From Rhodococcus sp. KBS0724 (lineage in GTDB: Bacteria; Actinomycetota; Actinomycetes; Mycobacteriales; Mycobacteriaceae): 64,000 bases of DNA. Below the pieces are notes generated by a model. It did no database searches, was not told the DNA's origin, and was given only the letters and a program-made list of their open reading frames with translations. Within the stretch, counting starts at the first letter, position 1. Each line of letters begins with the position of its first letter. Positions 8,998-17,742 of this stretch are shown here, piece by piece. A program made the position numbers and the translations under genes. The stretch spans positions 186,001 to 250,000 of the forward strand of contig NZ_VCBX02000001.1 of the NCBI RefSeq assembly GCF_005938745.2, written 5' to 3'.

Positions 8998-9539
8998 ACA
9001 GCTCCACCGGCAACGGCGGGTGCTCCCGAAGAATCGCCGACGACGCTCATCTCGCGAGAGACAAAGTCTTCGATGTCGAACAGGTTGGTGCCCGCACGAT
9101 CCGCAATGGTGAGAAGTGTTGTCATGCTGGCAACTTCCTCGACCTGCTCCTTGAGGAACCACTGCATGAACTGCTCGCCCAAGTAGTCGCCCTCCTCACG
9201 AGCGGTGCTCGCGAGCTGAACGATCTGCTCGGTGACCGACTTCTCCTGGGTGAGCGCAAGCGCAATGGCTTCCCGGACATCCGTGAAGTCGGACTTGGCG
9301 CCGTCGACACCCGTGAGTTCGACGTTGATGCTGCGATCGAGGAAGTACTGGACGATCATCATCGCGTGATTGCGCTCTTCTACGGCCTGCTTGTAGAAGT
9401 GCTTGGCAAGCTGCGGAAGATCGGCGTAGTCGAAATAAACAGCAGTTGCCGTGTACTGGTGCGAGGCGTTGAATTCGTTGCGAATCTGGTCTCGGAGTAG
9501 CGCATGGAATTTAGTCATGTGTGTGTCACCAGAAGTCAT
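8994..9539 (-). CDS. bfrB: Ferritin, BfrB type
   Basis: Iron-storage ferritin. With the start at 9539 it has 181 residues, the length of M. tuberculosis BfrB, and the first 14 residues align in length (MTSGDTHMTKFHAL). The ferroxidase ligands appear as NEF, EERNHAMM (Glu-Glu and His), QEK and GEQFMQWFLKEQVEE. The C-terminal tail SGAPAVAGG also resembles BfrB. A second ferritin gene lies 90 bp upstream on the same strand. Expression is probably iron-dependent through IdeR in relatives, but only a poor half-site was found here. The in-frame ATG at 9518 is a possible alternative start. Confidence 0.92.
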   Translation of the reverse strand: MTSGDTHMTKFHALLRDQIRNEFNASHQYTATAVYFDYADLPQLAKHFYKQAVEERNHAMMIVQYFLDRSINVELTGVDGAKSDFTDVREAIALALTQEKSVTEQIVQLASTAREEGDYLGEQFMQWFLKEQVEEVASMTTLLTIADRAGTNLFDIEDFVSREMSVVGDSSGAPAVAGGAV

Positions 9540-9629
9540 GAACCCCAAGATAGTGCAGGTCAGAGGCCCTGTCATCCCAGTGCAGCCTTATTGTGGTAAG
9601 CGTTTCCAAACTAATGGAGACCTAATTCT

Positions 9630-10175
9630 TCAGGCTCCGGAACCCGCAATTTTCGGAACCGTGGAATCGGCTGTGGGCGGATTGTTCATCTCGCGTGCCA
9701 CAAAGTTTTCCAAGTGGAAAAGATTATTTCCGGCCCGATCCACGATCGACAACAACGTGGTCATACTCGCCACTTCCTCGACCTGCTCCTTGAGGAACCA
9801 CTGCATGAACTGCTCGCCCAAATAGTCTCCGGTGTCCCGAGCAGTGCGAGCCAGACGAGTGATCTGAGCCGTGACGGTGTGCTCCTGCTCGAGCGCCAAT
9901 TCCACAGGTCCGCGCACGTTTTCGAACTTCGTGACAACCTCGTCGATCCCGGGAACGTCGACGTCGAGATCATTGTCCAGCAAGTACTGGATCATCATCA
10001 TCGCGTGTCCACGTTCTTCGCTCGCCTGGTTGTAGAAGCGCGTCGCCATCTGCGGCAGATCGTGCGAATCGAAGTACACGGCAACCGCGACGTACTGCTG
10101 GGACGCCGTGAACTCGTTGCGGATCTGCTCACGCAGAAGAAGGGTGAATTCGCTCGAGTTCTTCGCCTGTGTCAT
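9630..10175 (-). CDS. Second ferritin paralogue
   Basis: Also 181 residues, clearly homologous to the neighbouring ferritin over its full length, with the conserved ferroxidase residues in NEFTASQQY, EERGHAMMM, QEH and GEQFMQWFLKEQVEE. Differences are spread through the middle and C-terminus, which suggests an old duplication rather than a recent one. Two adjacent ferritins may form mixed or alternative 24-mers, which is inference. The start ATG is preceded by GGAGGT-like bases on the minus strand (reading AACCTGGAGGT before ATG), a strong ribosome-binding site. The LCP gene ends 46 bp upstream. Confidence 0.92.
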   Translation of the reverse strand: MTQAKNSSEFTLLLREQIRNEFTASQQYVAVAVYFDSHDLPQMATRFYNQASEERGHAMMMIQYLLDNDLDVDVPGIDEVVTKFENVRGPVELALEQEHTVTAQITRLARTARDTGDYLGEQFMQWFLKEQVEEVASMTTLLSIVDRAGNNLFHLENFVAREMNNPPTADSTVPKIAGSGA

Positions 10176-10221
10176 ACCTCCAGGTTACTGCGTGAGCGCT
10201 GCTGTCCGGCAGCTACGTCGC

Positions 10222-11589
10222 TCAGCCGGTTGTGATCAATTCCGCAGGAATCTGCTGATCATTGGCGAGCGCGTCGAAGAATTGTGATGCTTTGGTCTTG
10301 TCCCACAGCAGAACGTCACCCGAGCCGTCGACATAGTCGAAACCGCCGACGGGAACCGTTGTGGTTGTCATGCCGCCGCGCAGTGCCCAGGCAAGTGACG
10401 CCAGATTCCAGATGTGGTCACCGTTGTCGACCTGAAGAGACTTCGCCGTGTCGGTGGCCAGGGACCACAACCGGAACGGATTGAGGAACGTCGTAGGACT
10501 GGTGGCCTTCGAGAGCAGTGCCGACATGAACTTGCGCTGATTGTTCATCCGGTCCAGATCGGCCATCGCCGTCGCGCGGGTACGCACGAATCCGAGCGCC
10601 TCCGAACCCGTCAGATCCTGACACCCGGCCGGCAAGTTGATACCGGCAAGCGGATCGTCGATCGGGGAATCGAGGCACACGTTGACGCCGCCGACGGCAT
10701 CGACGATTCCCGCGAAACCGCTGAACCCGATTTCCGCATAGTGGTCGATCCGCAAACCCGTTGCTTCTTCGACGGTCTGCACCAGCAACGGCGCTCCGCC
10801 CCACGCGAAAGCGGCATTGATCTTGTCGGAGCCTTCACCAGGAATCGGTACGTACGAGTCACGCGGAATGCTGACCATCGTGGTTTTCCCACTCTTGGGC
10901 ACATGGACCAGCATGATCGTGTCGGTGCGCTTGGGTCCGGTGTCGCCACCGGTAGCGAGCGCCTGCTCCTGCTCCGGAGTGAGACCGTCGCGGCTGTCCG
11001 AACCCACGATCAACCAGTTCGTGCCAGGAGTATCCGCGACCCGGCCGGCGTAGTCGGGAAGAGCGTCGATCCGATTCAACGAATTGTCGACGTAGAAAAC
11101 CGCGCCGACAAACGCGAGCAGCAGCACCAGCACCGTGATGCCGATGCGCTTGCCCCAATTCTTGCGTCGACGAGGCGCCGACGGCTGCTGCTGACGCGGC
11201 GGTGGCTGGCGGGGTGGTTGGTTCGGCGGTGTCCTTCGCGGCGGGGGCGGGGGAGCTTGACGGTATTGCTGTTCTTGACGGTATTGCTGCGGCTGCCGAT
11301 TTTGCTGTGTTTGCCGATTCTGCTGTGGGTCCCGATACGGCTGTGGTTGCTGCGGCGGGGCCCAGCTGTTGCCACTCTGCTGCGTATTGCGATTCTGCGG
11401 CGGCGGGGCTTGAGACCACGCCCGGTTCTGCGGCGGGTTCTGGGGTGGCTGGTTCTGGGGTGGCCGGCCGTCACGGCGGATGACCTGAGTTCCCTCGGGC
11501 GGGCGCGGCGGCTGTCGCCGCGGCGGCGGACCCTGAGGCGGAGGACCCGGTCGCGGCGGGCGCTGAGGATTTCGGGAGTCGCCGGTCAC
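10222..11589 (-). CDS. LytR-CpsA-Psr (LCP) family cell-wall ligase
   Basis: LCP proteins attach lipid-linked polymers, here probably arabinogalactan, to peptidoglycan outside the membrane. The protein of 455 residues (GTG start, VTGDSRNPQ) has a long cytoplasmic Pro/Gln/Arg-rich tail of about 145 residues with QQYR/QQNR-type repeats, one membrane helix (IGITVLVLLLAFVGAVF) and the LCP domain with GSDSRDGL, KRTDTIMLV, SIPRDSYVPIPG and FVRTRATAMADLDRMNNQ, containing the phosphate-binding arginines. The start at 11589 was preferred to 11643 because the longer form would overlap the upstream gene. Corresponds in position to Rv3840. Confidence 0.9.
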   Translation of the reverse strand: MTGDSRNPQRPPRPGPPPQGPPPRRQPPRPPEGTQVIRRDGRPPQNQPPQNPPQNRAWSQAPPPQNRNTQQSGNSWAPPQQPQPYRDPQQNRQTQQNRQPQQYRQEQQYRQAPPPPPRRTPPNQPPRQPPPRQQQPSAPRRRKNWGKRIGITVLVLLLAFVGAVFYVDNSLNRIDALPDYAGRVADTPGTNWLIVGSDSRDGLTPEQEQALATGGDTGPKRTDTIMLVHVPKSGKTTMVSIPRDSYVPIPGEGSDKINAAFAWGGAPLLVQTVEEATGLRIDHYAEIGFSGFAGIVDAVGGVNVCLDSPIDDPLAGINLPAGCQDLTGSEALGFVRTRATAMADLDRMNNQRKFMSALLSKATSPTTFLNPFRLWSLATDTAKSLQVDNGDHIWNLASLAWALRGGMTTTTVPVGGFDYVDGSGDVLLWDKTKASQFFDALANDQQIPAELITTG

Positions 11590-11605
11590 CAGTTCACGGT
11601 ACCGG

Positions 11606-12421
11606 TCACGGCAACCAACCCACATGATCGCGAAGGAGGGCATAACCGATGAACGCCACCATGTCGATGAGCGCGTGGGCGATGATCAACGGCCACAATC
11701 GGCCCGTTCGCTGCCAGTACCGACCGAAGATCAGTCCCATGACGACGTTGCCGACACCACCACCGAACCCTTGGTACAGGTGATAGCTGCCCCGCAGAAG
11801 GGAAGACGCGAGCAACGACGAGTTCTCGCTCCACCCGAGCATGCGCAGCCTGCTGATCAGATAGGCGACAACTAGAACTTCCTCGGCGCTCGAGTTCGCG
11901 ATCGCCGACAGAATGAGAATCGGGACGCGCCACCAGTGATCGTCGAGGGCACTCGCCTGCACGGTCAGATTGATGTTCAGCGCCTGCGCCGCGAGATAGA
12001 ACAGCAGGCCGGGCAGGCCGATCAAAGCGGCAAGTCCCAAGCCGGGCGCGATGTCGCGTCGTAGTTTCGGTTTGGGAGGAAGCCCGGCCGCGCTCGGGCC
12101 GATTCCCGCCCGCCAGAGCAAGTACAGGCCAAGTGCAGCCCACGCGAACAGTCTTGCCACACTCAGCAATTGGCGGGCCAGATCGATCCAGTCGATAGCT
12201 GCCCGCGACGGATTGAGAGCCACCGTCTGATCGGACAGGGCGACCGGCGTCGCAAGAGATTCGAGGAGCGACAATATGCCGGACAGGCCACTGAGGCCGA
12301 AGGTGACCAGCAGGACGATCGTGATCTCGATCCACACACCGCGGCGCTCGGATGCATCGAGAGCGGGTCCGGCGGGAGCGGGTGGGTTCAACCACGAGCG
12401 GACGGTTTGGCGGGCATTCAC
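11606..12421 (-). CDS. CPBP-family intramembrane protease-like protein
   Basis: About eight hydrophobic segments in 271 residues. The CPBP (Abi/CAAX-like glutamic protease) motifs are seen near the C-terminus: SSAEEVLVVAYL (paired glutamates), LRGSYHLYQGFGG (His in the second motif) and AHALIDMVAF (His). The usual arginine after the glutamate pair (EExxxR) is replaced by Val, a variant I recall from actinobacteria but which weakens a protease claim. GTG start at 12421 lies 10 bp after the DUF2470 gene; the LCP gene follows after 16 bp. Likely part of one minus-strand transcript. Substrate unknown. Confidence 0.8.
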   Translation of the reverse strand: MNARQTVRSWLNPPAPAGPALDASERRGVWIEITIVLLVTFGLSGLSGILSLLESLATPVALSDQTVALNPSRAAIDWIDLARQLLSVARLFAWAALGLYLLWRAGIGPSAAGLPPKPKLRRDIAPGLGLAALIGLPGLLFYLAAQALNINLTVQASALDDHWWRVPILILSAIANSSAEEVLVVAYLISRLRMLGWSENSSLLASSLLRGSYHLYQGFGGGVGNVVMGLIFGRYWQRTGRLWPLIIAHALIDMVAFIGYALLRDHVGWLP

Positions 12422-12431
12422 CCGCGCAACG

Positions 12432-13229
12432 CTATCCGTTGGTGGCGCCGCCCGTGACATGTGAACCGCCGGGGCGCAGTCCGTTGAGGAACGGGCAGCC
12501 GACCAGAATGCGGATCGCGCGAGACAGGGAGATGGCGTCGTCGACGGGGTTGGCAAACGGCATCCAGACGTCCCGGTCGCCGGCGTGGTCCTCGACGCGC
12601 AGATGTAGTCCGTACCGATTGATTCCGAGGGGGCGTACCCGTCCGGTGCGCAGGTACGAGGGAAGTTTGCGTGTGAGCATCTCCACAAGGTCGCTGTGAT
12701 CTTCGTCGAGGTGCTGCAACCATGCCGTTTCCATTTCGCAGAATGGATCGGGGCGCGCTGCGAGCAGGTCTTCCACGGCGACGGGTTCGGCTCCGGACGA
12801 GTCTGCGACAACGGCCGACGCGAGGCTCAATCTCAGCAGTACCGACGTGTGACCGAGGTCGAGGAGTCCGGGGTGCGGGTGTTCGGAGGCGACGTCGTCG
12901 GCCAGTACCCGCGATTCGTAGTCGGGCACCGCGTGCAGTGTGCCGCGCAACCAGACGAGTGAGCGGACAGGTTCGCGTAGGGCCAGCGGCGCATGGTCGG
13001 TGAGCTCCAGCACCGCAGGTAGTCCGCCGTTTCCGGCGCTCCAGGCGAGTGCTGTTGCTGCGGACGAGGAGGGTACGGCCACGACGATGTCGCCATTGGA
13101 TCGCAGGTGGTGCACTGACGTGACGGTTGGTTCGCTGCCTTCGATGGCGAGCACCGCGTCCTGGGCTCGGGCGCAGGCGCTACGTACTCGTTCGGCGGTG
13201 GATGGACCGGTGCTCGTTTTCGTAGCCAT
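12432..13229 (-). CDS. DUF2470 protein, Rv3839-type, probably iron-regulated
   Basis: A 265-residue soluble protein with a C-terminal DUF2470 domain (LDEDHSDLVEML...GINRYGLHLRVED, about residues 170-250), the domain also found in HugZ-like haem-binding proteins. Its position and neighbours match Rv3839, which is known to be IdeR- and iron-repressed in M. tuberculosis. An IdeR-type box lies 43 bp upstream of the ATG, and GAGGGGG precedes the start as ribosome-binding site. A role in iron or haem handling is therefore likely but not proven. Confidence 0.88.
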   Translation of the reverse strand: MATKTSTGPSTAERVRSACARAQDAVLAIEGSEPTVTSVHHLRSNGDIVVAVPSSSAATALAWSAGNGGLPAVLELTDHAPLALREPVRSLVWLRGTLHAVPDYESRVLADDVASEHPHPGLLDLGHTSVLLRLSLASAVVADSSGAEPVAVEDLLAARPDPFCEMETAWLQHLDEDHSDLVEMLTRKLPSYLRTGRVRPLGINRYGLHLRVEDHAGDRDVWMPFANPVDDAISLSRAIRILVGCPFLNGLRPGGSHVTGGATNG

Positions 13230-13255
13230 GCTGCCCCCTCGGTGGGTGTTTCCGA

Positions 13256-13290
13256 TTACCTCATCAGCTGATGAGGTAACCCTAACCTAA
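13256..13290 (-). promoter_or_regulatory. IdeR/DtxR-type iron box overlapped by a 24-bp palindrome
   Basis: TGAGGTAACCCTAACCTAA at 13272-13290 matches 16 of 19 positions of the IdeR/DtxR consensus TTAGGTTAGCCTAACCTAA. It overlaps a perfect palindrome at 13256-13279 whose left arm is TTACCTCATCAG. The site is 43 bp upstream of the DUF2470 gene on the minus strand, where an Fe(II)-IdeR repressor would sit. The second palindrome could be another regulator's operator. Confidence 0.8.
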
Positions 13291-13343
13291 GCTGCTGTGG
13301 TGTGAATCGCAAGACTTTTGCGCAACTCGCCTGAAATCCCCAA

Positions 13344-13366
13344 CTCCACCCGCTACTACGGTGGAG
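13344..13366 (+). promoter_or_regulatory. Hairpin pairing with the ribosome-binding region
   Basis: CTCCACC (13344-13350) pairs perfectly with GGTGGAG (13360-13366), the purine-rich sequence lying just before the GTG start at 13369. Folding would hide the ribosome-binding site of the downstream gene. Confidence 0.4.
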
Positions 13367-13368
13367 CA

Positions 13369-14022
13369 GTGGCCATACCTCTCTCCCTCGGGTTGCCCCC
13401 GAAAAGTTCCCGCGGATTACTCGACGGACTCCTGCTCGGCGCTCCTGGCGAACCCCGTGTTGTCCCCGCATCGGCGCTGCTCGGAGCCGAATCCGCTGGA
13501 CGCGTCGTAGTTCTCCTCGACATCGACCCGACGCGGCTGCGAGCTGACGCCGACGCGTCGTACGAAGCGGTGCGCTTCGATTTGGAGTGCACAACCGAAC
13601 AGATCGGCGACGCCATCGCGCTGCGAGTGCCCGCCCCACTCGCGGTGTACGTCGACGGCGGCGACGAGGTTCTGTCTCCGGCCGAATCTGCTGCGCTGCT
13701 CTGCGAAGGTGGCCGCATTCCTGGCCTCGACTCGGGGCGCTCACCTGCAGAAATCGCCGATTTCCTGGCAGTGCTGGCACACGAATCGGTGGGATTTGTC
13801 GCGCGCGCAGCCGACGCGGACGAGGTCATCGGACTGCTGTGCGGAACCATGGCGGCCCTGCGCGGCGACGATGCCCGCGCTGCGATCCTCGACCCGCAAC
13901 CGGCAAAACTGGCTGCGCTGATCCCCGAAGCCCAGTCCGCGTTGCGCGAGGTTCTCCTCACGATCGAGGTATCCGACCCGAGTTCGGTGGAAACGGCACT
14001 ACGTGCGGCAGGTTTGAGCTGA
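13369..14022 (+). CDS. Hypothetical soluble protein
   Basis: Not recognised. From the GTG at 13369 the 217-residue product starts VAIPLSLGLPPKSSRGLLDG, has no signal peptide or membrane helix, is acidic and Ala/Leu-rich, and contains two plausible beta-rich parts (GRVVVLLDIDPTRLRAD, LAVYVDGGDEVLSP) and a helical C-terminus. It lies 21 bp upstream of pheA on the same strand and is probably cotranscribed with it. A longer version from a TTG at 13318 has no ribosome-binding site and is less likely. Confidence 0.7.
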   Translation: MAIPLSLGLPPKSSRGLLDGLLLGAPGEPRVVPASALLGAESAGRVVVLLDIDPTRLRADADASYEAVRFDLECTTEQIGDAIALRVPAPLAVYVDGGDEVLSPAESAALLCEGGRIPGLDSGRSPAEIADFLAVLAHESVGFVARAADADEVIGLLCGTMAALRGDDARAAILDPQPAKLAALIPEAQSALREVLLTIEVSDPSSVETALRAAGLS

Positions 14023-14043
14023 TCGTTGCGTAACCTTTGAGGC

Positions 14044-14958
14044 GTGCCAAAAATCGCGTATTTCGGTCCGTCGGGAACCTTCACGGAGATAGCGCTCGCC
14101 CAGTTCGAGGCAGCGGGCGTCTTCGACGAGCTGGTCGAACGGGTGCCTGCCGGTAGCCCACCCTCGACGCTCGACCTGGTTCGTGACGGCGTTGTCGACG
14201 GCGCCGTGGTGCCGTTCGAGAACTCGGTGGAAGGCGGTGTCGCGCCGACGCTGGACTCTCTCGCCTTGGGTTCGCCGCTGCAGATCGTGGCCGAGACCGA
14301 GATCGAGGTGAGCTTCTCCATCCTCGTTCGTGACGGCGTCACCGCGGATCAGGTGCGCACTATCGGCGCCTACCCGCACGCAAGCGCTCAGGTCCGCGGA
14401 TGGATCGCGGCCAATCTCCCCAACGCGGAAGTTGTGATTTCCTCATCCAATGCCGGTGCCGCGCTGGACGTGCAGGCCGGAACCGTCGACGCCGGTGTGT
14501 CCACCGCCTTGGCCGGGCAGATGCTCGGATTGGCAAGCCTCGCCGACAATGTCGCAGACGTAGGCGGCGCCGTGACGCGATTCGTGCTGGTCACCAAACC
14601 TGCGCCGGTACCGGCCAGGACCGGCGCAGACCGCACCGCGTTGGTGCTCCACCTGGACAACGCTCCCGGATCGCTGGTTCAGGCGCTCTCCGAATTTGCC
14701 GCTCGCGGAATCGATTTGACGCGAATCGAATCCCGTCCGATGCGCACGGAGCTCGGAACCTACCGATTCTTCGTCGACTGTGTCGGACACATCGAGGACT
14801 CGCTGGTGGCCGAAGCGATGCGCGCGTTGTATCGAAAATCCGGAGTCCGCTTCCTGGGATCGTGGGCGACCGCGAATTCGACCGGACCCCAACCGCCTTC
14901 GGATGACAAGGCAATAGCGTGGATCGAAGACATCAAGAGCGGAGAGGGAGAACGATGA
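14044..14958 (+). CDS. pheA: Prephenate dehydratase
   Basis: Converts prephenate to phenylpyruvate in phenylalanine synthesis. The 304-residue protein (GTG start) has the periplasmic-binding-like catalytic part with AYFGPSGTFTE, VPFENSVEGGV and the catalytic VTRFVLV motif at about residue 177, and a C-terminal ACT regulatory domain with ALVLHLDNAPGSLVQAL and the phenylalanine-binding ESRP motif, so feedback inhibition by Phe is expected. It overlaps the next gene by 4 bp (ATGA). The order pheA-phosphatase equals Rv3838c-Rv3837c. Confidence 0.97.
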   Translation: MPKIAYFGPSGTFTEIALAQFEAAGVFDELVERVPAGSPPSTLDLVRDGVVDGAVVPFENSVEGGVAPTLDSLALGSPLQIVAETEIEVSFSILVRDGVTADQVRTIGAYPHASAQVRGWIAANLPNAEVVISSSNAGAALDVQAGTVDAGVSTALAGQMLGLASLADNVADVGGAVTRFVLVTKPAPVPARTGADRTALVLHLDNAPGSLVQALSEFAARGIDLTRIESRPMRTELGTYRFFVDCVGHIEDSLVAEAMRALYRKSGVRFLGSWATANSTGPQPPSDDKAIAWIEDIKSGEGER

Positions 14959-15623
14959 CCGGCAGGCTCATCCTCGTTCGGCACGGCCAGACCGAAGCCA
15001 ACGTCGCCAAGCGACTCGACACCGCATTGCCCGGAGCTAAACTCACTCCAGAAGGGCTGGCGCAGGCCGAAGTTCTCGGCAAGGGGCTGGCCGTCGCACC
15101 GCCACTGGCCTTGGTGTCGTCCTTGGCGTTGCGAGCCAGGCAGACAGCGGGATTCGTGGAACAAGCGTCCGGGGTCTCGCTGGACGTGCGAGACGGTTTG
15201 CACGAAGTGCAGGCAGGTGACCTCGAAGATCGCACCGACGAAGACGCCCACCGGTTGTTTGTCGAAACCTTCCATCACTGGCACACCGGCAACCTCGGTG
15301 CCCGCATACCCGGTGGTGAAACCGGCTACGACGTGTTGGAACGGTATGTCCCCGTGGTCAACTCGCTGCGTGACGAGTTCCTCGAAGGATCGCCGGGGGC
15401 CGGCGATATTGTCGTTGTGAGCCACGGCGCCGCCATCAGGCTTGTTGCAGCCCAGCTCGCGGGCATCCCGGGACTGTTCGCGGCGAACAATCACCTCGCG
15501 AACACCGAAAGCGTCGAACTGCTGCCGCGCGCCGACGGCGGTTGGGAATGTCTGCGCTGGGGGACGGTGAACCCACCGTTCGAGCACCGGCTCATCCCGG
15601 GTGCCGACGACGTGATGGGCTGA
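14955..15623 (+). CDS. Histidine phosphatase (phosphoglycerate-mutase family)
   Basis: A 222-residue member of the histidine-phosphatase superfamily: the RHG motif is in LVRHGQTEANVAKR, the second conserved region in ALRARQTA, the catalytic acid region in LHEVQAGDLED and the second histidine in VSHGAAIRLV. Although annotated as phosphoglycerate mutase in relatives (Rv3837c), true glycolytic activity is doubtful; a small-molecule phosphatase is more likely. Its ATG overlaps pheA's stop (ATGA), implying translational coupling. It converges on the minus-strand acyltransferase 9 bp downstream. Confidence 0.9.
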   Translation: MTGRLILVRHGQTEANVAKRLDTALPGAKLTPEGLAQAEVLGKGLAVAPPLALVSSLALRARQTAGFVEQASGVSLDVRDGLHEVQAGDLEDRTDEDAHRLFVETFHHWHTGNLGARIPGGETGYDVLERYVPVVNSLRDEFLEGSPGAGDIVVVSHGAAIRLVAAQLAGIPGLFAANNHLANTESVELLPRADGGWECLRWGTVNPPFEHRLIPGADDVMG

Positions 15624-15632
15624 CGCGCCAGC

Positions 15633-17702
15633 TCACCACCAGGTTGTCGCTGATCCCAACTGACGGCCGAGCTCCGGCTCCAAGGTACGGACGTAGCTTG
15701 CCGTCAGGTGGTGGGAATCGTGGTACAGCAACACATTTCCCTCGACCACTCGGCACAGGTCGGGGCCGCAGACGCCGTCGCTCAGATCCAGTAGTCGTAC
15801 GTTGGACAGCTCCGCAATTGCATCCCACGCCGGGTTGATGTCACTGAGCATGTCTGCCCGCGGCAAGGCACAATGATCCGCTGAGGTAGCGGTTGCGAGG
15901 CAGTCGATGGCACGATACGGAACACCGTCGTGGTGCAGCCACGGAGTATCGCGGATGGCCAGAACCTGAACGCCGTTCTGCTCCAGCTCCTGCCACACGT
16001 CGACATAGGCTTCGGGCGTCACGTCGCCGGGACCGTCCGGACTGGGCCGACTGGCTGTGGTGAACACGAAATCGGGTGTGGTGGCGGCAAGTCGGTCGAG
16101 GACCGCGCTCGACCACGGCGCACAATCCGGTACGTCGCTGACGTCGGGGCTCTCACCCGCGACCAGTGGACAACCCATCTTCAGATACGTGTCGACCCGA
16201 AAACCATTGCTGCGGCCCAGTTCGTCGAGTGCGGTGATCCAGTGTTCGGAATGGGATCCGCCGGCCAGGGCAATCGTGCGCTCGGCGGTCACGTCGCCGT
16301 ACGTGCAGGTCACGATGTCGATCTGCTGGAAATCCGAGATGCAGCCGTCGAGTGTCGTTATCGGAAGATCCAGTGGCGCATCGAAAATGGACGGAACCAT
16401 CGACGCTTTCGGGGCCGAGACGCCGTCGGTCAACGTCAATGCGCCGGGGTGGGTGGGGATGTCGAGGGTATCGGCGGCGCGCTGACCCGTGCTCTGGCTT
16501 CCCACGTAGGCCTGCCAACCGAACATCCCGGTGACGATGACCGCGGCACCAACCACGGACGCCAACAGGATCGGCCTCCGTGCCGGAGCGTTGCGTTCGA
16601 TCGGTACCTCGACAGCCATCCGCAAGCCGTAGGCCAGCGCGAGTGATGTGGCGATAATCAATGTCCCGCCGACAAATCCGGCTTCCGGGCGACCCGTGAC
16701 GACCAGGGCGAACACCAGGATCGGCCAGTGCACCAGGTACAGCGTGAAGGCGAAGGAACCCAACTGCGAGAGGGCGGGGTGCGCGAGAATCTGTGCGGTC
16801 CAGGTCTTGTCGCCTTCGCCTGCCCCGCTGACGATCAGTGCGAGCGCCGCGGTGGTGGGCACCAGGGTCCACGGGCCGGGGAATTGCTCGGCGCCGTCGA
16901 GAAAGAACCCGCACAGCAGAATCGACGCCAGTCCGGCGATGCCGAGAGCTGTTCTCAGCGCAAGCGGCCAGGCCCCGACCCGCGTGATATTCCAGCGCGT
17001 CAGCATCAAAGCCGCGAGTGCGCCCACCGACGGCTCCCACAGCCGGGCTGCGGAGTCGTAGTAGTTCCAGGCTTGATCGTGGCCGGACATCACTGCGGCA
17101 TAGGTAAACGACACGACGGCAAATGCGCCGAATACCAGCGTCAGTGTCGGCCGGAGAAGTTCTGGGCGAGTGCGTGATACGCACGACGCGACCACCAGCA
17201 CCACTGAGATGGCCACCAGATAGAACTGACCCTGCACAGCCATCGACCACAGGTGTTGGAGCGGAGACACTGAACCGTCGGCCGCCAAATAGTCGCTCGA
17301 CGTGAATGCAAGCTGCCAATTCTGGAAGAAGCCGAGAACAGCTGTCAGCTCGTCGGCGAGGCCGGCCCATCGGGTGCGAGGCAACAGCGCCAGGGCCGCT
17401 GCCGCAGTCAGGAACGTCACTGCCGCGATCGGCGGGAACAGTCTGACAAATACCCGTTTGAGCGCGGGCAGGGGATTGAGGGAGCCACCGGCCTCGGCGC
17501 GGCGAACCAGTGAACCGACAAAGAAGTAGCCGGACAGAACCAGGAAGACGTCGACCCCGCCGGACACCTTGCCGAACCACACATGGAAGACCACCACCAA
17601 GGCGATAGCGAGTCCCCGAAGCCCGTTCAGGTCTTCGCGGTACTGCCGTGTTTTCGGTTTGTGCGGTGACTCGACGGTGGTGGCGGGGGTGGGCAAAGGC
17701 AT
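15633..17702 (-). CDS. Acyltransferase-3 / SGNH two-domain membrane protein
   Basis: A 689-residue OafA-type O-acyltransferase. The N-terminus has the acyltransferase-3 signature (LNGLRGLAIALVVVFHVWF, GGVDVFLVLSGYF) and about ten membrane helices to residue 400; the C-terminal extracytoplasmic SGNH-like domain has a nucleophile-type motif ALAGGSHSEHW, an N/D-rich middle and DSHHLTASY with the Asp-His pair. Such fusions O-acylate cell-envelope glycans or lipids, moving the acyl group across the membrane. It starts 40 bp after the EspG gene, so it may be expressed with the PE/PPE/EspG trio. The acceptor is unknown. Confidence 0.9.
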   Translation of the reverse strand: MPLPTPATTVESPHKPKTRQYREDLNGLRGLAIALVVVFHVWFGKVSGGVDVFLVLSGYFFVGSLVRRAEAGGSLNPLPALKRVFVRLFPPIAAVTFLTAAAALALLPRTRWAGLADELTAVLGFFQNWQLAFTSSDYLAADGSVSPLQHLWSMAVQGQFYLVAISVVLVVASCVSRTRPELLRPTLTLVFGAFAVVSFTYAAVMSGHDQAWNYYDSAARLWEPSVGALAALMLTRWNITRVGAWPLALRTALGIAGLASILLCGFFLDGAEQFPGPWTLVPTTAALALIVSGAGEGDKTWTAQILAHPALSQLGSFAFTLYLVHWPILVFALVVTGRPEAGFVGGTLIIATSLALAYGLRMAVEVPIERNAPARRPILLASVVGAAVIVTGMFGWQAYVGSQSTGQRAADTLDIPTHPGALTLTDGVSAPKASMVPSIFDAPLDLPITTLDGCISDFQQIDIVTCTYGDVTAERTIALAGGSHSEHWITALDELGRSNGFRVDTYLKMGCPLVAGESPDVSDVPDCAPWSSAVLDRLAATTPDFVFTTASRPSPDGPGDVTPEAYVDVWQELEQNGVQVLAIRDTPWLHHDGVPYRAIDCLATATSADHCALPRADMLSDINPAWDAIAELSNVRLLDLSDGVCGPDLCRVVEGNVLLYHDSHHLTASYVRTLEPELGRQLGSATTWW

Positions 17703-17742
17703 GCTGGGTGAAGGCTCCGGGCGTCTAGGGGATCGCTCTAGG

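Noticed and set aside
9600..9629. Possible IdeR box before the bfrB-type ferritin
   Set aside because: Only the half-site ACCTAA matches; about 9 of 19 positions agree, which is near chance.
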